Shown here in pieces: positions 1 to 7,758 of a stretch of 27,808 nucleotides of DNA; the first letter of the stretch is position 1, and every line of letters starts with the position of its first letter. The stretch comes from a bacterium (GTDB taxonomy: Bacteria > Latescibacterota > UBA2968). Both the position numbers and the translations under genes were made by a program. The stretch is taken from contig JAPUJS010000541.1 in assembly GCA_027296045.1 (NCBI GenBank), positions 1 through 27,808 of the forward strand, written 5' to 3'. Under the pieces are notes generated by a model that had not been told where the DNA came from, ran no database searches, and saw only the letters and a program-made list of their open reading frames with translations.

Positions 1-297
1 AATCTGGCAGGTCAATGCTCTCTCATTCAGTTCGCTGCGTTATTAAGAAAAAGCCATTGTATCGTTACACTCGATTCCTCGGCTGTTCATTTCGCCACAG
101 CCGTTCAAACACCCACGGTTGCCCTGTATGGACCAACCTCCAGCCGCCACTGGGGGCCTTACCCCAACGGCCAACCGTTTGTCGTCGTGGAACCCCCACC
201 TCATATTCCCCGAAACGCCCGGGCAATGGCGTGGATTCAGGTCCATCACGTTACTGCGGCCTTTGACCAACTTCAACAGGATATCCAGAAACCCTAA
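1..297 (+). CDS. Glycosyltransferase family 9 (heptosyltransferase-like), C-terminal part
   Basis: The window opens inside this gene; 98 codons remain in frame 1 and end at TAA. The visible part reads VTLDSSAVHFATAVQTPTVA, followed by LYGPTSSRHWGPY. This is the nucleotide-sugar binding end of GT9 enzymes (D[ST]..xH.A.A, then P.xALYGPT....W.P). Family members transfer heptose or a related sugar from an ADP-activated donor to the lipopolysaccharide core at the inner face of the inner membrane. It is followed 265 bp later by a GHMP sugar kinase on the same strand, which fits a surface-sugar locus. The acceptor sugar cannot be told from this fragment. The GT9 call is firm; the heptose donor is inferred from the family. 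Confidence 0.85.
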   Translation, partial: NLAGQCSLIQFAALLRKSHCIVTLDSSAVHFATAVQTPTVALYGPTSSRHWGPYPNGQPFVVVEPPPHIPRNARAMAWIQVHHVTAAFDQLQQDIQKP

Positions 298-326
298 TAT
301 GTCTCGCGGGTCAAAACCGGTAAACC

Positions 327-473
327 ATTCTGTCCATTCCGGGCCTGGTCCTTTCGGGCACGCAAGCCCAGGCCCTCTCCCTGTCTCGCTCCGCTCGACG
401 GTCCCTCTCCCGTCACGGGAGAGGGATGTTTGAGGGTTGCTGTTCAGGCGCCCTCAGACGGGGTGAGGGCCTC
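327..473. repeat. Dispersed intergenic hairpin repeat, copy 1
   Basis: This stretch of about 147 bp matches 10801-11015 almost throughout. Both copies start ATTCTGTC.ATTCCGGG, share CTCGCTCCGCTCGACGG and end in a hairpin with arms GCCCTCA and TGAGGGC. Copy 1 also has a perfect hairpin CCCTCTCCCG-TCA-CGGGAGAGGG near 410-426. It lies just after the GT9 gene and may act there as a transcription end or mRNA stabiliser. No coding potential is seen. Confidence 0.75.
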
Positions 474-502
474 AACTACCTTACCTTTTTAGAACACGAC
501 AC

Positions 503-531
503 TTGTAAAAAATCGCCACCTTTCCTATCTT
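503..531 (+). promoter_or_regulatory. Possible sigma-70-type promoter for the GHMP kinase gene
   Basis: TTGTAA (503-508), a 17-base spacer and TATCTT (526-531) lie about 30 bases before the ATG at 562. The same -10 hexamer TATCTT occurs in the candidate promoters before rsmB and the Wzz-like gene. The placement suggests that the sugar genes from 562 onward form their own transcription unit. Confidence 0.4.
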
Positions 532-561
532 TCTCTTGATAACCCCCAATGTATTTTTCCA

Positions 562-1650
562 ATGATCAAAGACATCCACACAGAACTTCAAGACATCCAA
601 ATTCTCTCTTCCGCCCCCTGTCGCGTCGATATCGGCGGCACCTGGGATCTGAAGTGTTTTGCCTTGCCATTTGCACACATCCATCCCGTGACCACCAACA
701 TTGCCCTGTCGATGCGCACGCATATTCGCCTGAGCGCCTACAAAGCGGGCAGGATCCGCATCTGGGACAACCAGCACGAAGAAGAATATCCTGCCGACGA
801 TTTGGACTTAAGCGGCCATTTTGGATTTCTCTTCTCCGTCTCCGCTCACTTTGCCCTGAGCGGTATCGATATCGAAATCGGCTATGAAAGCCCGCCCCGA
901 AGCGGGTTGGGTGGTTCGGGAGTCCTCGCCGTGGCCCTTGCAGGGGCATTGGCAAAGGCCAGAGAACCGGTCGGAAACGACACTCTTACTCCCGAAGCCA
1001 TTGTCGAACTCGTCTACAACATCGAAGACGGCCTTCGATATTCCTACACAGGCCTCCAGGACCAGTGTGCTGCTGCCTTCGGAGGCATTCATCGCTGGCA
1101 CTGGACCTACGGCGAGATGGATAGCAAATTTCGCCGTGAAGAACTCCTCTCGACCGAAGGATATACCAGAACCAGCGATCACTTGCTGGTAGCCTATATC
1201 GGAGAAAATCACGACTCGAATGACGTAAACAGCAAACAGGTCACCGATTTTCTGTCCGGCACAAATCGCAGCCAGTGGTTCCGCATCAACGAAATTGCCA
1301 ATGAATTTGCGCACGCCCTTCAGCAAGAAGATTGGAAAGCCGCTGGCGAACGGATCAACGAAGAAACCGACATTCGGTGCAGCATTGTACCCAGCCGAAT
1401 CACACCGGTTGGCGAAAGCCTCCAGGCCATCTGTCATGAAATGGGCGTGGGCTTTGCCACAGCCGGCGGCGGCAACGGTGGCTGCGTCTGGGCACTCGCC
1501 CAAAACCCAGACCAAATCGCCGACCTGTCCAGCGGGTGGGAAGCCATCCTCAAGCCCATACCAACCGCCACACTCCTGCCAGTGACTGTTGAACCGCAGG
1601 GCCTATTGGTCGAAAAGATCACAATTGAAGCCGACGCGAAACGCCCATGA
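562..1650 (+). CDS. GHMP-family sugar kinase (heptose/fucose kinase-like)
   Basis: The protein has 362 residues. It starts with a GHMP-type entry strand (SAPCRVDIGGTWDL, residues 17-30). The ATP-binding glycine-rich motif is PPRSGLGGSG (111-120), and the C-terminal GHMP motif is GVGFATAGGGNGGCVW (295-310). Family members phosphorylate small sugars or isoprenoid alcohols. The closest functional groups by pattern are D-glycero-D-manno-heptose-7-phosphate kinase (HddA) and fucokinase-like enzymes. The neighbouring GT9 and sugar-modifying genes favour a nucleotide-sugar precursor role in the cytoplasm. The stop overlaps the next ATG by 4 bp (ATGA), so the two genes are probably translationally coupled. 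No Shine-Dalgarno is obvious before 562, so the start is less certain than the identity. The substrate is not determined. Confidence 0.8.
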   Translation: MIKDIHTELQDIQILSSAPCRVDIGGTWDLKCFALPFAHIHPVTTNIALSMRTHIRLSAYKAGRIRIWDNQHEEEYPADDLDLSGHFGFLFSVSAHFALSGIDIEIGYESPPRSGLGGSGVLAVALAGALAKAREPVGNDTLTPEAIVELVYNIEDGLRYSYTGLQDQCAAAFGGIHRWHWTYGEMDSKFRREELLSTEGYTRTSDHLLVAYIGENHDSNDVNSKQVTDFLSGTNRSQWFRINEIANEFAHALQQEDWKAAGERINEETDIRCSIVPSRITPVGESLQAICHEMGVGFATAGGGNGGCVWALAQNPDQIADLSSGWEAILKPIPTATLLPVTVEPQGLLVEKITIEADAKRP

Positions 1651-2627
1651 ACACACAATCCGAACCCCAGAGCCTACCCGAAACCGAGACCGAATCTCCC
1701 CTGGACATCTCCCTCGTCATTCCGTTGTTCAACGAAGAGGAAAGCCTCCGGCCGCTCACCCAAAAAATACGGGACACAATGGACATGGATGGTCGATCCT
1801 TCGAAGTCATCTTCATTGACGACGGCAGCACCGACGGATCGATGGCGGTCCTGGAAGAACTCCACGCCGCTCACCCCGAGGTCAAGGTAATCCAGTTTCG
1901 GCGCAATTTTGGCAAGGCCGCCGGTTATACCGTTGGGTTTCAAAAAGCGATTGGAACCTTTGTCATCACCATGGATGCCGATCTTCAGGACGATCCGGAC
2001 GAGATCCCCAGCCTGATCGCCAAACTCGATGAAGGGTATGACCTGGTTTCAGGTTGGAAGAAAAAACGCTTTGACCCCCTGGGCAAAACCCTTCCTTCTA
2101 AATTTTTCAACTGGGTCACCGGACGTGTCTCGGGCGTCCCCATCCATGATTTCAATTGCGGACTCAAAGCCTACCGAAACGAAGTCGTAAAAGACATACG
2201 GGTCTACGGCGAATTACACCGCTACATTCCTGTCCTTGCCCATATGGAAGGATACCGGGTCAGTGAAATTCCCGTGAAGCACCACCCCCGACAATTTGGC
2301 GTCACAAAATATGGTTGGGGCAGACTGATGAAAGGCTTTCTGGACTTGCTCACCGTGATGTTTCTGGGCAGATTCATGGCACGCCCCCTCCACCTTTTTG
2401 GAACCATGGGCGTTGTCCTTGGCACCCTCGGAATGGGGATCAACCTGTTTATTGTATCTCTCTGGTTTCAAACTGGGACCATCCAGAACCGACATCCTTT
2501 GCTCATCCTCGGCGTTCTCATGTCCGTGTTGGGTGTCCTGTTTATCTGCACCGGCCTCCTGGCCGATATGATTGCCCGCAGTTCACTTCCAAACGAAAAA
2601 TTCAACATTCAAAGAACACTAGAATAA
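1647..2627 (+). CDS. Family 2 glycosyltransferase, polyprenyl-phosphate sugar synthase type (DPM1/GtrB/ArnC-like)
   Basis: The protein has 326 residues. A GT-A catalytic domain carries ISLVIPLFNEEESL (21-34), FIDDGSTDGS (56-65) and the metal-binding DAD in TMDADLQDDPDEI (about 108-120). HPRQFGVTKYGWGRL follows near 213-227, as in dolichol/undecaprenyl-phosphate sugar synthases. Two C-terminal hydrophobic segments (about 250-273 and 284-308) anchor it in the inner membrane. Enzymes of this layout move a sugar from a nucleotide donor to undecaprenyl phosphate on the cytoplasmic face, giving a lipid-linked donor for glycan modification. It overlaps the GHMP kinase gene by 4 bp and is followed 8 bp later by the epimerase gene. 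Sugar identity cannot be read from the sequence. Confidence 0.9.
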   Translation: MNTQSEPQSLPETETESPLDISLVIPLFNEEESLRPLTQKIRDTMDMDGRSFEVIFIDDGSTDGSMAVLEELHAAHPEVKVIQFRRNFGKAAGYTVGFQKAIGTFVITMDADLQDDPDEIPSLIAKLDEGYDLVSGWKKKRFDPLGKTLPSKFFNWVTGRVSGVPIHDFNCGLKAYRNEVVKDIRVYGELHRYIPVLAHMEGYRVSEIPVKHHPRQFGVTKYGWGRLMKGFLDLLTVMFLGRFMARPLHLFGTMGVVLGTLGMGINLFIVSLWFQTGTIQNRHPLLILGVLMSVLGVLFICTGLLADMIARSSLPNEKFNIQRTLE

Positions 2628-2635
2628 ATATTGCT

Positions 2636-3769
2636 ATGTCCAAACACATTCTTGTTACCGGCGGAATGGGTTTCATTGGCTCTTATATTGTCGATGAACT
2701 CCTCAGGTGCGGTCACACCGTTCGTATCTTTGACAGCCTGGACCCTCAGGTTCACACCACCGAAGAAATTCCGGACTATGCCAGCCCCAAAGTTGAATTC
2801 ATCCGGGGAGATGTCCGCGATTACGACGCCTTCAAAAAAGCCCTGGACGGTATAGAGGTCGTTTTCCACAAGGCCGCCGCTGTAGGCATGGGTCAGTCTC
2901 AGTACGAGATCAAAAAATACGTCGATGTCAATACCGGAGGCACAGCCAACCTGCTCGACATTCTGGCCAACCACAAACACCGGATCGAAAAAATCGTTGT
3001 GGCCGCCTCCCAGACCAGCTATGGCGAAGGCCTCTATGCCTGTCCGAAGCACGGTCCTCAAACGCCAGGATTCAGACCCGTCGAGCAACTCGAACGCGGA
3101 GAATGGGAGCCCAAATGTCCGGTCTGCTCCGTCGATCTTGCCCCCATTCCCATCCACGAAGAAACCAAACGGACCTGTGATGCTATTTATGCAATGACCA
3201 AAACCCACCAGGAAGAAATGGTGCTATCCATCGGCCGCACCTACGACATCCCGGCCGTGGCCCTGCGCTATTTCAACGTGTATGGGCCCAGACAATCCCT
3301 GTCCAACCCCTATACTGGTGTGAGTGCCATTTTCATGAGCCGACTCAAAAACGACCATTGTCCCGTAATTTACGAGGATGGCAAACAATCCCGCGATTTC
3401 GTCTCCGTCCACGATGTGGTGCAGGCCAATATGCTGGCCCTGGAAAAATCCGACGGTGACTACCAGGCCTTCAACGTGGGCAGCGGCAAAAATACATCGA
3501 TTGAACAAATTGCCCTGATTTTGGCCAATATCTACGGCAAAGAACACCTCAAACCGGAAATCGTCGGCGAATATCGGGCGGGCGATACCCGCCACAGCAT
3601 TGCCGACATCTCCAAAATCAGCGAAACCTATGGCTTTGAACCTACAGTCCATTTACAACAAGGCATGGTCGAATTGGTAGAATGGGCACACGGAGTAGAA
3701 GCTGTGGACGGATTTACAAAAGCCCAGACAGAGTTACAAAGCCGCGGACTCATGCAGACGCTGGAGTAA
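2636..3769 (+). CDS. NAD-dependent nucleotide-sugar epimerase/dehydratase with a Cys-rich insert
   Basis: The protein has 377 residues if it starts at the ATG at 2636. The frame is open further upstream, but that part overlaps the GT2 gene and lacks family features. The Rossmann motif VTGGMGFIGSY (7-17), the serine/threonine region ASQTSYGEG and the catalytic YxxxK as YAMTK (185-189) define an extended SDR of the sugar epimerase/dehydratase type. Between the catalytic Thr region and Tyr lies an insert with CPKHG (136-140) and CPVC (161-164), resembling a zinc-binding knuckle. Some NDP-sugar epimerases, possibly including dTDP-rhamnose 4-epimerase-like proteins, carry such an insert; that assignment is tentative. 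It sits between the GT2 and the aminotransferase, which fits making a nucleotide sugar for surface glycans. Confidence 0.85.
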   Translation: MSKHILVTGGMGFIGSYIVDELLRCGHTVRIFDSLDPQVHTTEEIPDYASPKVEFIRGDVRDYDAFKKALDGIEVVFHKAAAVGMGQSQYEIKKYVDVNTGGTANLLDILANHKHRIEKIVVAASQTSYGEGLYACPKHGPQTPGFRPVEQLERGEWEPKCPVCSVDLAPIPIHEETKRTCDAIYAMTKTHQEEMVLSIGRTYDIPAVALRYFNVYGPRQSLSNPYTGVSAIFMSRLKNDHCPVIYEDGKQSRDFVSVHDVVQANMLALEKSDGDYQAFNVGSGKNTSIEQIALILANIYGKEHLKPEIVGEYRAGDTRHSIADISKISETYGFEPTVHLQQGMVELVEWAHGVEAVDGFTKAQTELQSRGLMQTLE

Positions 3770-3794
3770 ACTACCTGCTTCATCTGGAGATCCT

Positions 3795-4898
3795 ATGGCT
3801 CCAATTCCACTGATCGATCTCGGCGCCCAACACCGTTCCATTCAGACCGAAATTGAAATAGCCATTCAAAATGTGATTCAAGAGACCGCTTTTATCGGCG
3901 GCTCCTATCTTGAAACCTTCGAGAATGCGTTTGCAGCCTATTGCGAACTCCCGCACGGTGTGGGTACCAGTTCGGGCACCACTGCTCTGCATCTGGTTTT
4001 TGCAGCCCTCGGTCTGGGACCGGACGACGAAGTCATTACCGTGCCCAACACATTTATTGCAACCGTAGAAACCATCGTCCAGACCGGTGCAAAGCCCGTG
4101 TTTGTCGACGTTTTGGATCCTACCCTCAATATGGACCCCGAAAAACTCGAAGCGGCCATTACGCCTCAAACCAGGGCGATCGTACCGGTTCACCTCTATG
4201 GACAAATCGCGGACATGGGCCCCATCCTGGATATTGCCCGTGACCAGAACCTCCTGGTCATTGAAGATGCTGCGCAAGCACATGGGGCAGAATACAAAAA
4301 AAAACGGGCAGGCCACTTTGGTGTGGCTGCCACATTTAGCTTCTTTCCGGGCAAAATTTTAGGCGCCTATGGAGACGCCGGTATGGTGGTCACGCAGGAT
4401 GCGGACCTGGCAAAACAGATGAAAATGCTGGCCAATCACGGCCGAATTGAAAAATATGTACATCAAATTGCAGGCTATAATTACCGGCTGGATCCCATCC
4501 AGGCGGCCATCCTCAACGTCAAGCTCAAACACCTGGACCGATGGTTGGACAGACGCAGGGGAAATGTTCGGCTCTACAACCAGCTATTTGCCGAAAGTAC
4601 GGTTCAAACTCCGATTGAAACTTCCGATAGCCGACACGTCTACACCTATTACGTCATCCGATCAGAACAGAGGGATCAAATCCTGGAAGGACTTGAAAAA
4701 GAAGACATCCAGGCCCAGATTCACTATCCCATTCCTCTGCACTTACAGCCGGCATTTCAGGATTTGAATTACCAAAAAGGCGATTTCCCAGTTGCAGAAC
4801 AGGCGGCTGACGAAATCCTCTCGTTACCGCTATATCCCGAACTTGAATCGGTCCAAATTCAACAGATTGCAGATGCGGTTCTCAAAATCACGTCTTAG
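3795..4898 (+). CDS. DegT/DnrJ/EryC1/StrS-family PLP aminotransferase
   Basis: The protein has 367 residues, normal for the family. Visible landmarks are PLIDLGAQHRSI at the N terminus, SSGTTALHL (59-67), VIEDAAQAHGAEY (155-167, Asp158 should contact the PLP ring nitrogen) and FSFFPGKILGAYGDAG (181-196, Lys187 is the expected Schiff-base lysine). The C-terminal IHYPIPLHLQPAF is also typical. Such enzymes transfer an amino group from glutamate to a keto-sugar nucleotide, giving amino sugars for LPS, O-antigen or other glycans. GGAG stands 7 bases before the ATG. It is the last gene of the plus-strand sugar cluster, and its stop codon overlaps the stop of the convergent small gene at 4895. The exact sugar is unknown. 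Confidence 0.9.
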   Translation: MAPIPLIDLGAQHRSIQTEIEIAIQNVIQETAFIGGSYLETFENAFAAYCELPHGVGTSSGTTALHLVFAALGLGPDDEVITVPNTFIATVETIVQTGAKPVFVDVLDPTLNMDPEKLEAAITPQTRAIVPVHLYGQIADMGPILDIARDQNLLVIEDAAQAHGAEYKKKRAGHFGVAATFSFFPGKILGAYGDAGMVVTQDADLAKQMKMLANHGRIEKYVHQIAGYNYRLDPIQAAILNVKLKHLDRWLDRRRGNVRLYNQLFAESTVQTPIETSDSRHVYTYYVIRSEQRDQILEGLEKEDIQAQIHYPIPLHLQPAFQDLNYQKGDFPVAEQAADEILSLPLYPELESVQIQQIADAVLKITS

Positions 4899-5065
4899 GC
4901 AGTCACAACTGCCGAAACCGGCGTTGCTTTGGGCTGAAATTCGGATTCCATCTGCCGAACCGATCGCCGGATCTTCTCCGAGCGCTCCCGGTCGCCGTGA
5001 ATCGCATAATACAGTGCCAAATAAGCCAGTCGATCGCGTTTTTCCATCTCTGTTTTGGTGACCAT
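4895..5065 (-). CDS. Unrecognised 56-residue protein under sigma-54 control
   Basis: I do not recognise the family. The product starts MVTKTEMEKRDRLAYLALYY and ends SAVVTA. It is highly charged in the middle (HGDRERSEKIRRSVRQMESE), probably helical, with no signal peptide or membrane segment. The start is supported by AGGGAGG (5071-5077) 5 bases before the ATG. A sigma-54 promoter with a complete consensus match lies 50 bases further upstream (5116-5131). The stop overlaps the stop of the DegT gene, so the two genes converge and share 4 bp. It is shorter than common ORF cut-offs and is easily missed. A regulatory or stress-related role is possible but not shown. Confidence 0.75.
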   Translation of the reverse strand: MVTKTEMEKRDRLAYLALYYAIHGDRERSEKIRRSVRQMESEFQPKATPVSAVVTA

Positions 5066-5115
5066 GACGGCCTCCCTGTAAAGGTGATTGATAAAATATT
5101 ACGCAGCAATGATTG

Positions 5116-5131
5116 TGCAATGATCGTGCCA
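5116..5131 (-). promoter_or_regulatory. Sigma-54 (RpoN) promoter for the 56-residue gene
   Basis: Read on the minus strand, the 16 bases are TGGCACGATCATTGCA. This matches every fixed position of the sigma-54 consensus TGGCACG-N4-TTGCW, including the GG (-24) and GC (-12) with the required spacing. Transcription would start near 5105, about 40 bases before the ATG at 5065, with a good ribosome site in between. The activator is unknown. The AT-rich region upstream (5132-5390) is where an enhancer and bending site would be expected. Confidence 0.75.
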
Positions 5132-5470
5132 AAAATCACCTTTCCAAATAAAAATGTACAATACTATATTTATCAGTGTTTTACTATCTTGGCCCGAAAT
5201 TGTCTCTATTTTTCAAATGGTAAAAAATGCCATATTTCCGTTCAATTGGCCTGTTTTAATGTCGCATTTGGCACATAATGCCGATCTGTCATCGTTCGAA
5301 AGCCTCCTTATGGTCCTGATTGTTGCGATTATTATGGTGATCCAGCTTTACGTCATTTTTAATATTTACAGGCGATTTTAATCAAGCTGAAGACCAAATT
5401 GAAAAAACTTGAAGGATCCAGTGAGCGGCTCACCTCCTGGTCCTGGCCTCATTACCCATAAAGACCAACC
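5132..5470. other. AT-rich intergenic region, no firm gene
   Basis: This gap is clearly richer in A and T than the flanking genes. A plus-strand frame, 5259-5381, would give a 40-residue product whose last half is one hydrophobic segment (LLMVLIVAIIMVIQLYVIF) followed by NIYRRF. It has no ribosome site and I rate it about 0.2 as a gene. A perfect inverted repeat, GTGAGC-G-GCTCAC, lies near 5420-5433, between this region and the MotE-like gene. On the minus strand it is the upstream region of the sigma-54 promoter. Confidence 0.5.
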
Positions 5471-6034
5471 ATGAAACTCAGCCCGGCCACCTTGCTGGTG
5501 CTCACAATGTTTGGCTCTTTTGTAGTCGTTCTTGGCGCACTGGTGATCATTCTCCGTCCTGCCTCCAAATCGACCCGCCCGAAAACCGTGCAAACCCAAA
5601 CTACCAAAGCCAAGCGCGACAGCATTGTCACCGGCCAAACTGCGCAACCTGCAGGTCCCGAGATCACCCAGGTCCGGGCAGAAGAGAAAAAATCAGCGCC
5701 GGAGCCCCCTCAAAAAACCGTTTCTGAGTTCCGCTCTTACGAAACAGGTCGCCAGGCCTACCGGGAAATCCAGCAGATGCGCAAAGACATGGCCAGGCAG
5801 AAATCCGATTTGGAAAAAAGGTTGAAAAGCCAAATCGCTCAGCAAAAAAAGAAAATCGCTCAGATGGCTCGCTGGTGTGAACCCCTTGAACCCGGCGAAG
5901 CCGTCTTGCTGCTTGAAAAGCTCGACGATGAAACCATTGCCAGCGTGCTGCGTCGCATGAAAAGGGAAAAGGCACTGCCCATTGCCGCCCTGCTCAAACG
6001 GCTGGGGCGAGAAAAAGCCATTGCAATCCAGTAA
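5471..6034 (+). CDS. MotE/MgtE-N-like membrane protein with coiled coil
   Basis: The protein has 187 residues. Residues 8-28 form one N-terminal membrane segment (TLLVLTMFGSFVVVLGALVI). A variable, Pro- and Lys-rich linker follows to about residue 85, then a charged coiled coil (about 95-135, EIQQMRKDMARQKSDLEKRL onward). A C-terminal helical repeat of MgtE N-terminal/FliG-middle type closes the protein (LEPGEAVLLLEKLDDETIAS onward, 140-185). This order is that of MotE-like proteins, which act in the periplasm on flagellar motor or export assembly in some bacteria. The only nearby support is the FlhB-like gene on the other side of serS. No strong ribosome site is visible before the ATG. A strong terminator follows at once. 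Functional assignment is moderate. Confidence 0.65.
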   Translation: MKLSPATLLVLTMFGSFVVVLGALVIILRPASKSTRPKTVQTQTTKAKRDSIVTGQTAQPAGPEITQVRAEEKKSAPEPPQKTVSEFRSYETGRQAYREIQQMRKDMARQKSDLEKRLKSQIAQQKKKIAQMARWCEPLEPGEAVLLLEKLDDETIASVLRRMKREKALPIAALLKRLGREKAIAIQ

Positions 6035-6062
6035 ACGACCGCCCGCTTTGCGGGTCGTTTTT
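6033..6062 (+). terminator. Intrinsic terminator between the MotE-like gene and serS
   Basis: The stem ACGACC/GGTCGT encloses an inner CCCGC-TTT-GCGGG and ends in a run of five T. It begins within the stop codon of the upstream gene. The serS ribosome site starts only a few bases after the T run, so serS probably depends on read-through or on a promoter inside the upstream gene. Confidence 0.7.
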
Positions 6063-6073
6063 CAGGAGGATCG

Positions 6074-7363
6074 ATGTTAGACATCAACGAGATTCGAGAA
6101 AATTCCGAAGCCGTCCGACAGGCGCTCTTAAAACGGATGGACGAACTGGACTTTTCCGACTTGCTCCAGTGGGATAAGGATCGGCGCAGCCTGATTGTAG
6201 AAATCGACCAGTTGCGACAGAGGCGCAACGAAGGATCCGCCCAGATCCCCAAAATGAGAAAAGAGGGCAAAGATACCGGGGATATCCAGGAGGGAATGAA
6301 AGCCGTTTCCGTCAAGATCAAAGACCTCGAATCGAACCTCTCGGACGCAGAGAACAATATCCAATCGTTCCTCGAAGGCTTGCCCAATATTCCCGATGAC
6401 GACGTCCAACCGGGCGACAAGGAAAACAACGAAGTCATCCGCACCTGGGGCGAAAAACCCAACTTTGACTTTACCCCCAAAGATCACGTCGACCTGGTCA
6501 CCGCCCTGAATCTGATCGACTACGAGCGCGGTGTGAAAATGGGCGGTAGTGGCTTCTGGCTCTACCGGGGAGACGGCGCCCGACTGGAGTGGGCTTTGTT
6601 AAACTACTTTGTCGACACCCACCTCAAAGACGGATATGAATTTGTCCTCCCGCCCCACATTCTGACCTACCAGTGCGGCTATACGGCCGGCCAGTTCCCC
6701 AAGTTCGAAGACGATGTCTTTCACCTGGAACCGGAAGCAGGGGGAAAATTCAGCCAGTTCCTTTTGCCCACCTCCGAAACCGCGCTGATCAATTTCCACC
6801 GGGAGGAGATCTTGCCCGAAGAGGAGTTGCCAAAAAAATACTTCGCCTACACTCCCTGCTACCGCAGGGAAGCCGGAAGCTATCGGGCGCAGGAACGGGG
6901 CATGATCCGGGGCCACCAGTTCAACAAGATCGAAACCTTCCAGTTCACGCGCCCCGAAGATTCGGCGCAAGCCCTGGAAGAACTCATCGGCAAAGCAGAA
7001 CACCTGGTCCAGGGATTGGGGCTGCACCACCAGGTCTCCAAACTCGCGGCGAGAGACGTCAGTGCTTCGATGGCCAAAACCTACGACATCGAAGTCTGGA
7101 TTCCCAGTATGGATGAATACAAGGAAGTCAGCTCTGCCTCCAACGCCAGCAGCTACCAGGCCAGACGGGGTAACATCCGCTTTAAACGCCAGGAAACCGG
7201 CAAAAACGAATTTCTCCACACCTTAAACGCCTCCGGCCTGGCCACCAGTCGGATCATCCCCGCAATGGTCGAGCAGGGTCAGCAAGAAGACGGCAGTGTC
7301 ACCATCCCCGAAGTCCTTCGACCCTATCTGGGCGGGCAGGAGACATTCGAGCCCCAATCGTAA
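6074..7363 (+). CDS. serS: Seryl-tRNA synthetase
   Basis: The protein has 429 residues, the usual SerRS size. It charges tRNA-Ser with serine in the cytoplasm. Residues 1-105 form the N-terminal long antiparallel coiled-coil arm that grips the tRNA. The class II catalytic core follows, with TSETALINF (233-241), motif 2 as YRREAGSYRAQERGMIRGHQ (263-282), SSASNASSYQARR (353-365) and motif 3 as NASGLATSRIIPAMVEQ (385-401). AGGAGG sits 5 bases before the ATG. All expected motifs are present and in order, so the enzyme should be active. The next gene starts 33 bp downstream and may share the transcript. Confidence 0.98.
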   Translation: MLDINEIRENSEAVRQALLKRMDELDFSDLLQWDKDRRSLIVEIDQLRQRRNEGSAQIPKMRKEGKDTGDIQEGMKAVSVKIKDLESNLSDAENNIQSFLEGLPNIPDDDVQPGDKENNEVIRTWGEKPNFDFTPKDHVDLVTALNLIDYERGVKMGGSGFWLYRGDGARLEWALLNYFVDTHLKDGYEFVLPPHILTYQCGYTAGQFPKFEDDVFHLEPEAGGKFSQFLLPTSETALINFHREEILPEEELPKKYFAYTPCYRREAGSYRAQERGMIRGHQFNKIETFQFTRPEDSAQALEELIGKAEHLVQGLGLHHQVSKLAARDVSASMAKTYDIEVWIPSMDEYKEVSSASNASSYQARRGNIRFKRQETGKNEFLHTLNASGLATSRIIPAMVEQGQQEDGSVTIPEVLRPYLGGQETFEPQS

Positions 7364-7396
7364 ATCCTCCAAGGCCCTTTCTGGAAATCAGCCCAA

Positions 7397-7693
7397 ATGG
7401 CAGAAGAAGCCGACGAAGCCCCCGAACGCCGCATCGCAGCCGCCCTGGGCTATGATACCGAAAAAGACAACGCCCCCAAAATTTTCGCCAAAGGCAGTGG
7501 CGAACTGGCAGAACGCATTATTGCCCTGGCAAAAGAACACAACATCCCCATCCGAGAAGACCCCGATCTGGTCGCCGTCCTGGCCAAACTCGACCTCGGC
7601 CAGGAAATCCCCCCCGAACTCTACCGGGTCGTCTCAGAACTTCTGGCTTTTATCTACCGGGTCAACAATCGGTGGAAAGAAGAAAACAAATAG
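7397..7693 (+). CDS. Stand-alone FlhB C-terminal-like protein
   Basis: The protein has 98 residues. The section RRIAAALGYDTEKDNAPKIF (11-30), then AKGSGELAERIIALAKEHNI (31-50) and PIREDPDLVAVLAKLDLGQE (51-70) followed by IPPELYRVVSELLAFIYR, closely follows the cytoplasmic domain of FlhB/YscU export-switch proteins. The membrane part and the NPTH self-cleavage site are absent. Small proteins of this kind (YlqH-type) occur beside full-length FlhB and can partly replace its C-terminal domain in flagellar export. It follows serS by 33 bp and is closed by a strong terminator that overlaps its end. Together with the MotE-like gene it suggests a flagellated organism. Confidence 0.85.
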   Translation: MAEEADEAPERRIAAALGYDTEKDNAPKIFAKGSGELAERIIALAKEHNIPIREDPDLVAVLAKLDLGQEIPPELYRVVSELLAFIYRVNNRWKEENK

Positions 7694-7726
7694 AAACGAA
7701 AAAGCCCGCTTTTGAAAGCGGGCTTT
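7689..7726. repeat. 38-bp direct repeat, copy A (stop codon plus terminator)
   Basis: These 38 bases, AATAGAAACGAAAAAGCC and onward to the end of the hairpin at 7726, recur without change at 8689-8726, exactly 1000 bp away. Copy A includes the TAG stop of the FlhB-like gene and its terminator stem. Weaker similarity continues about 20 bases upstream in both copies, so the second copy probably derives from the end of this gene. Confidence 0.85.
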
Positions 7727-7729
7727 TTA
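7701..7729 (+). terminator. Intrinsic terminator after the FlhB-like gene
   Basis: The stem AAAGCCCGCTTT/AAAGCGGGCTTT has a very short loop and is followed by further T residues. It ends the serS/FlhB-like transcript. An A run on the left side may let it also stop the convergent small-gene transcript from the minus strand. Confidence 0.85.
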
Positions 7730-7758
7730 TGCTTTAATGAATCTATACACTTCCGGTT

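Noticed and set aside
2315..2635. Longer reading frame ahead of the epimerase gene
   Set aside because: It overlaps the GT2 gene in another frame and shows no family features; the Rossmann start MSKHILVTGG at 2636 is the clear beginning.
5269..5285. TGGCACATAATGCC as another sigma-54 site on the plus strand
   Set aside because: The -24 part is good, but the -12 TTGC is missing at the required spacing.
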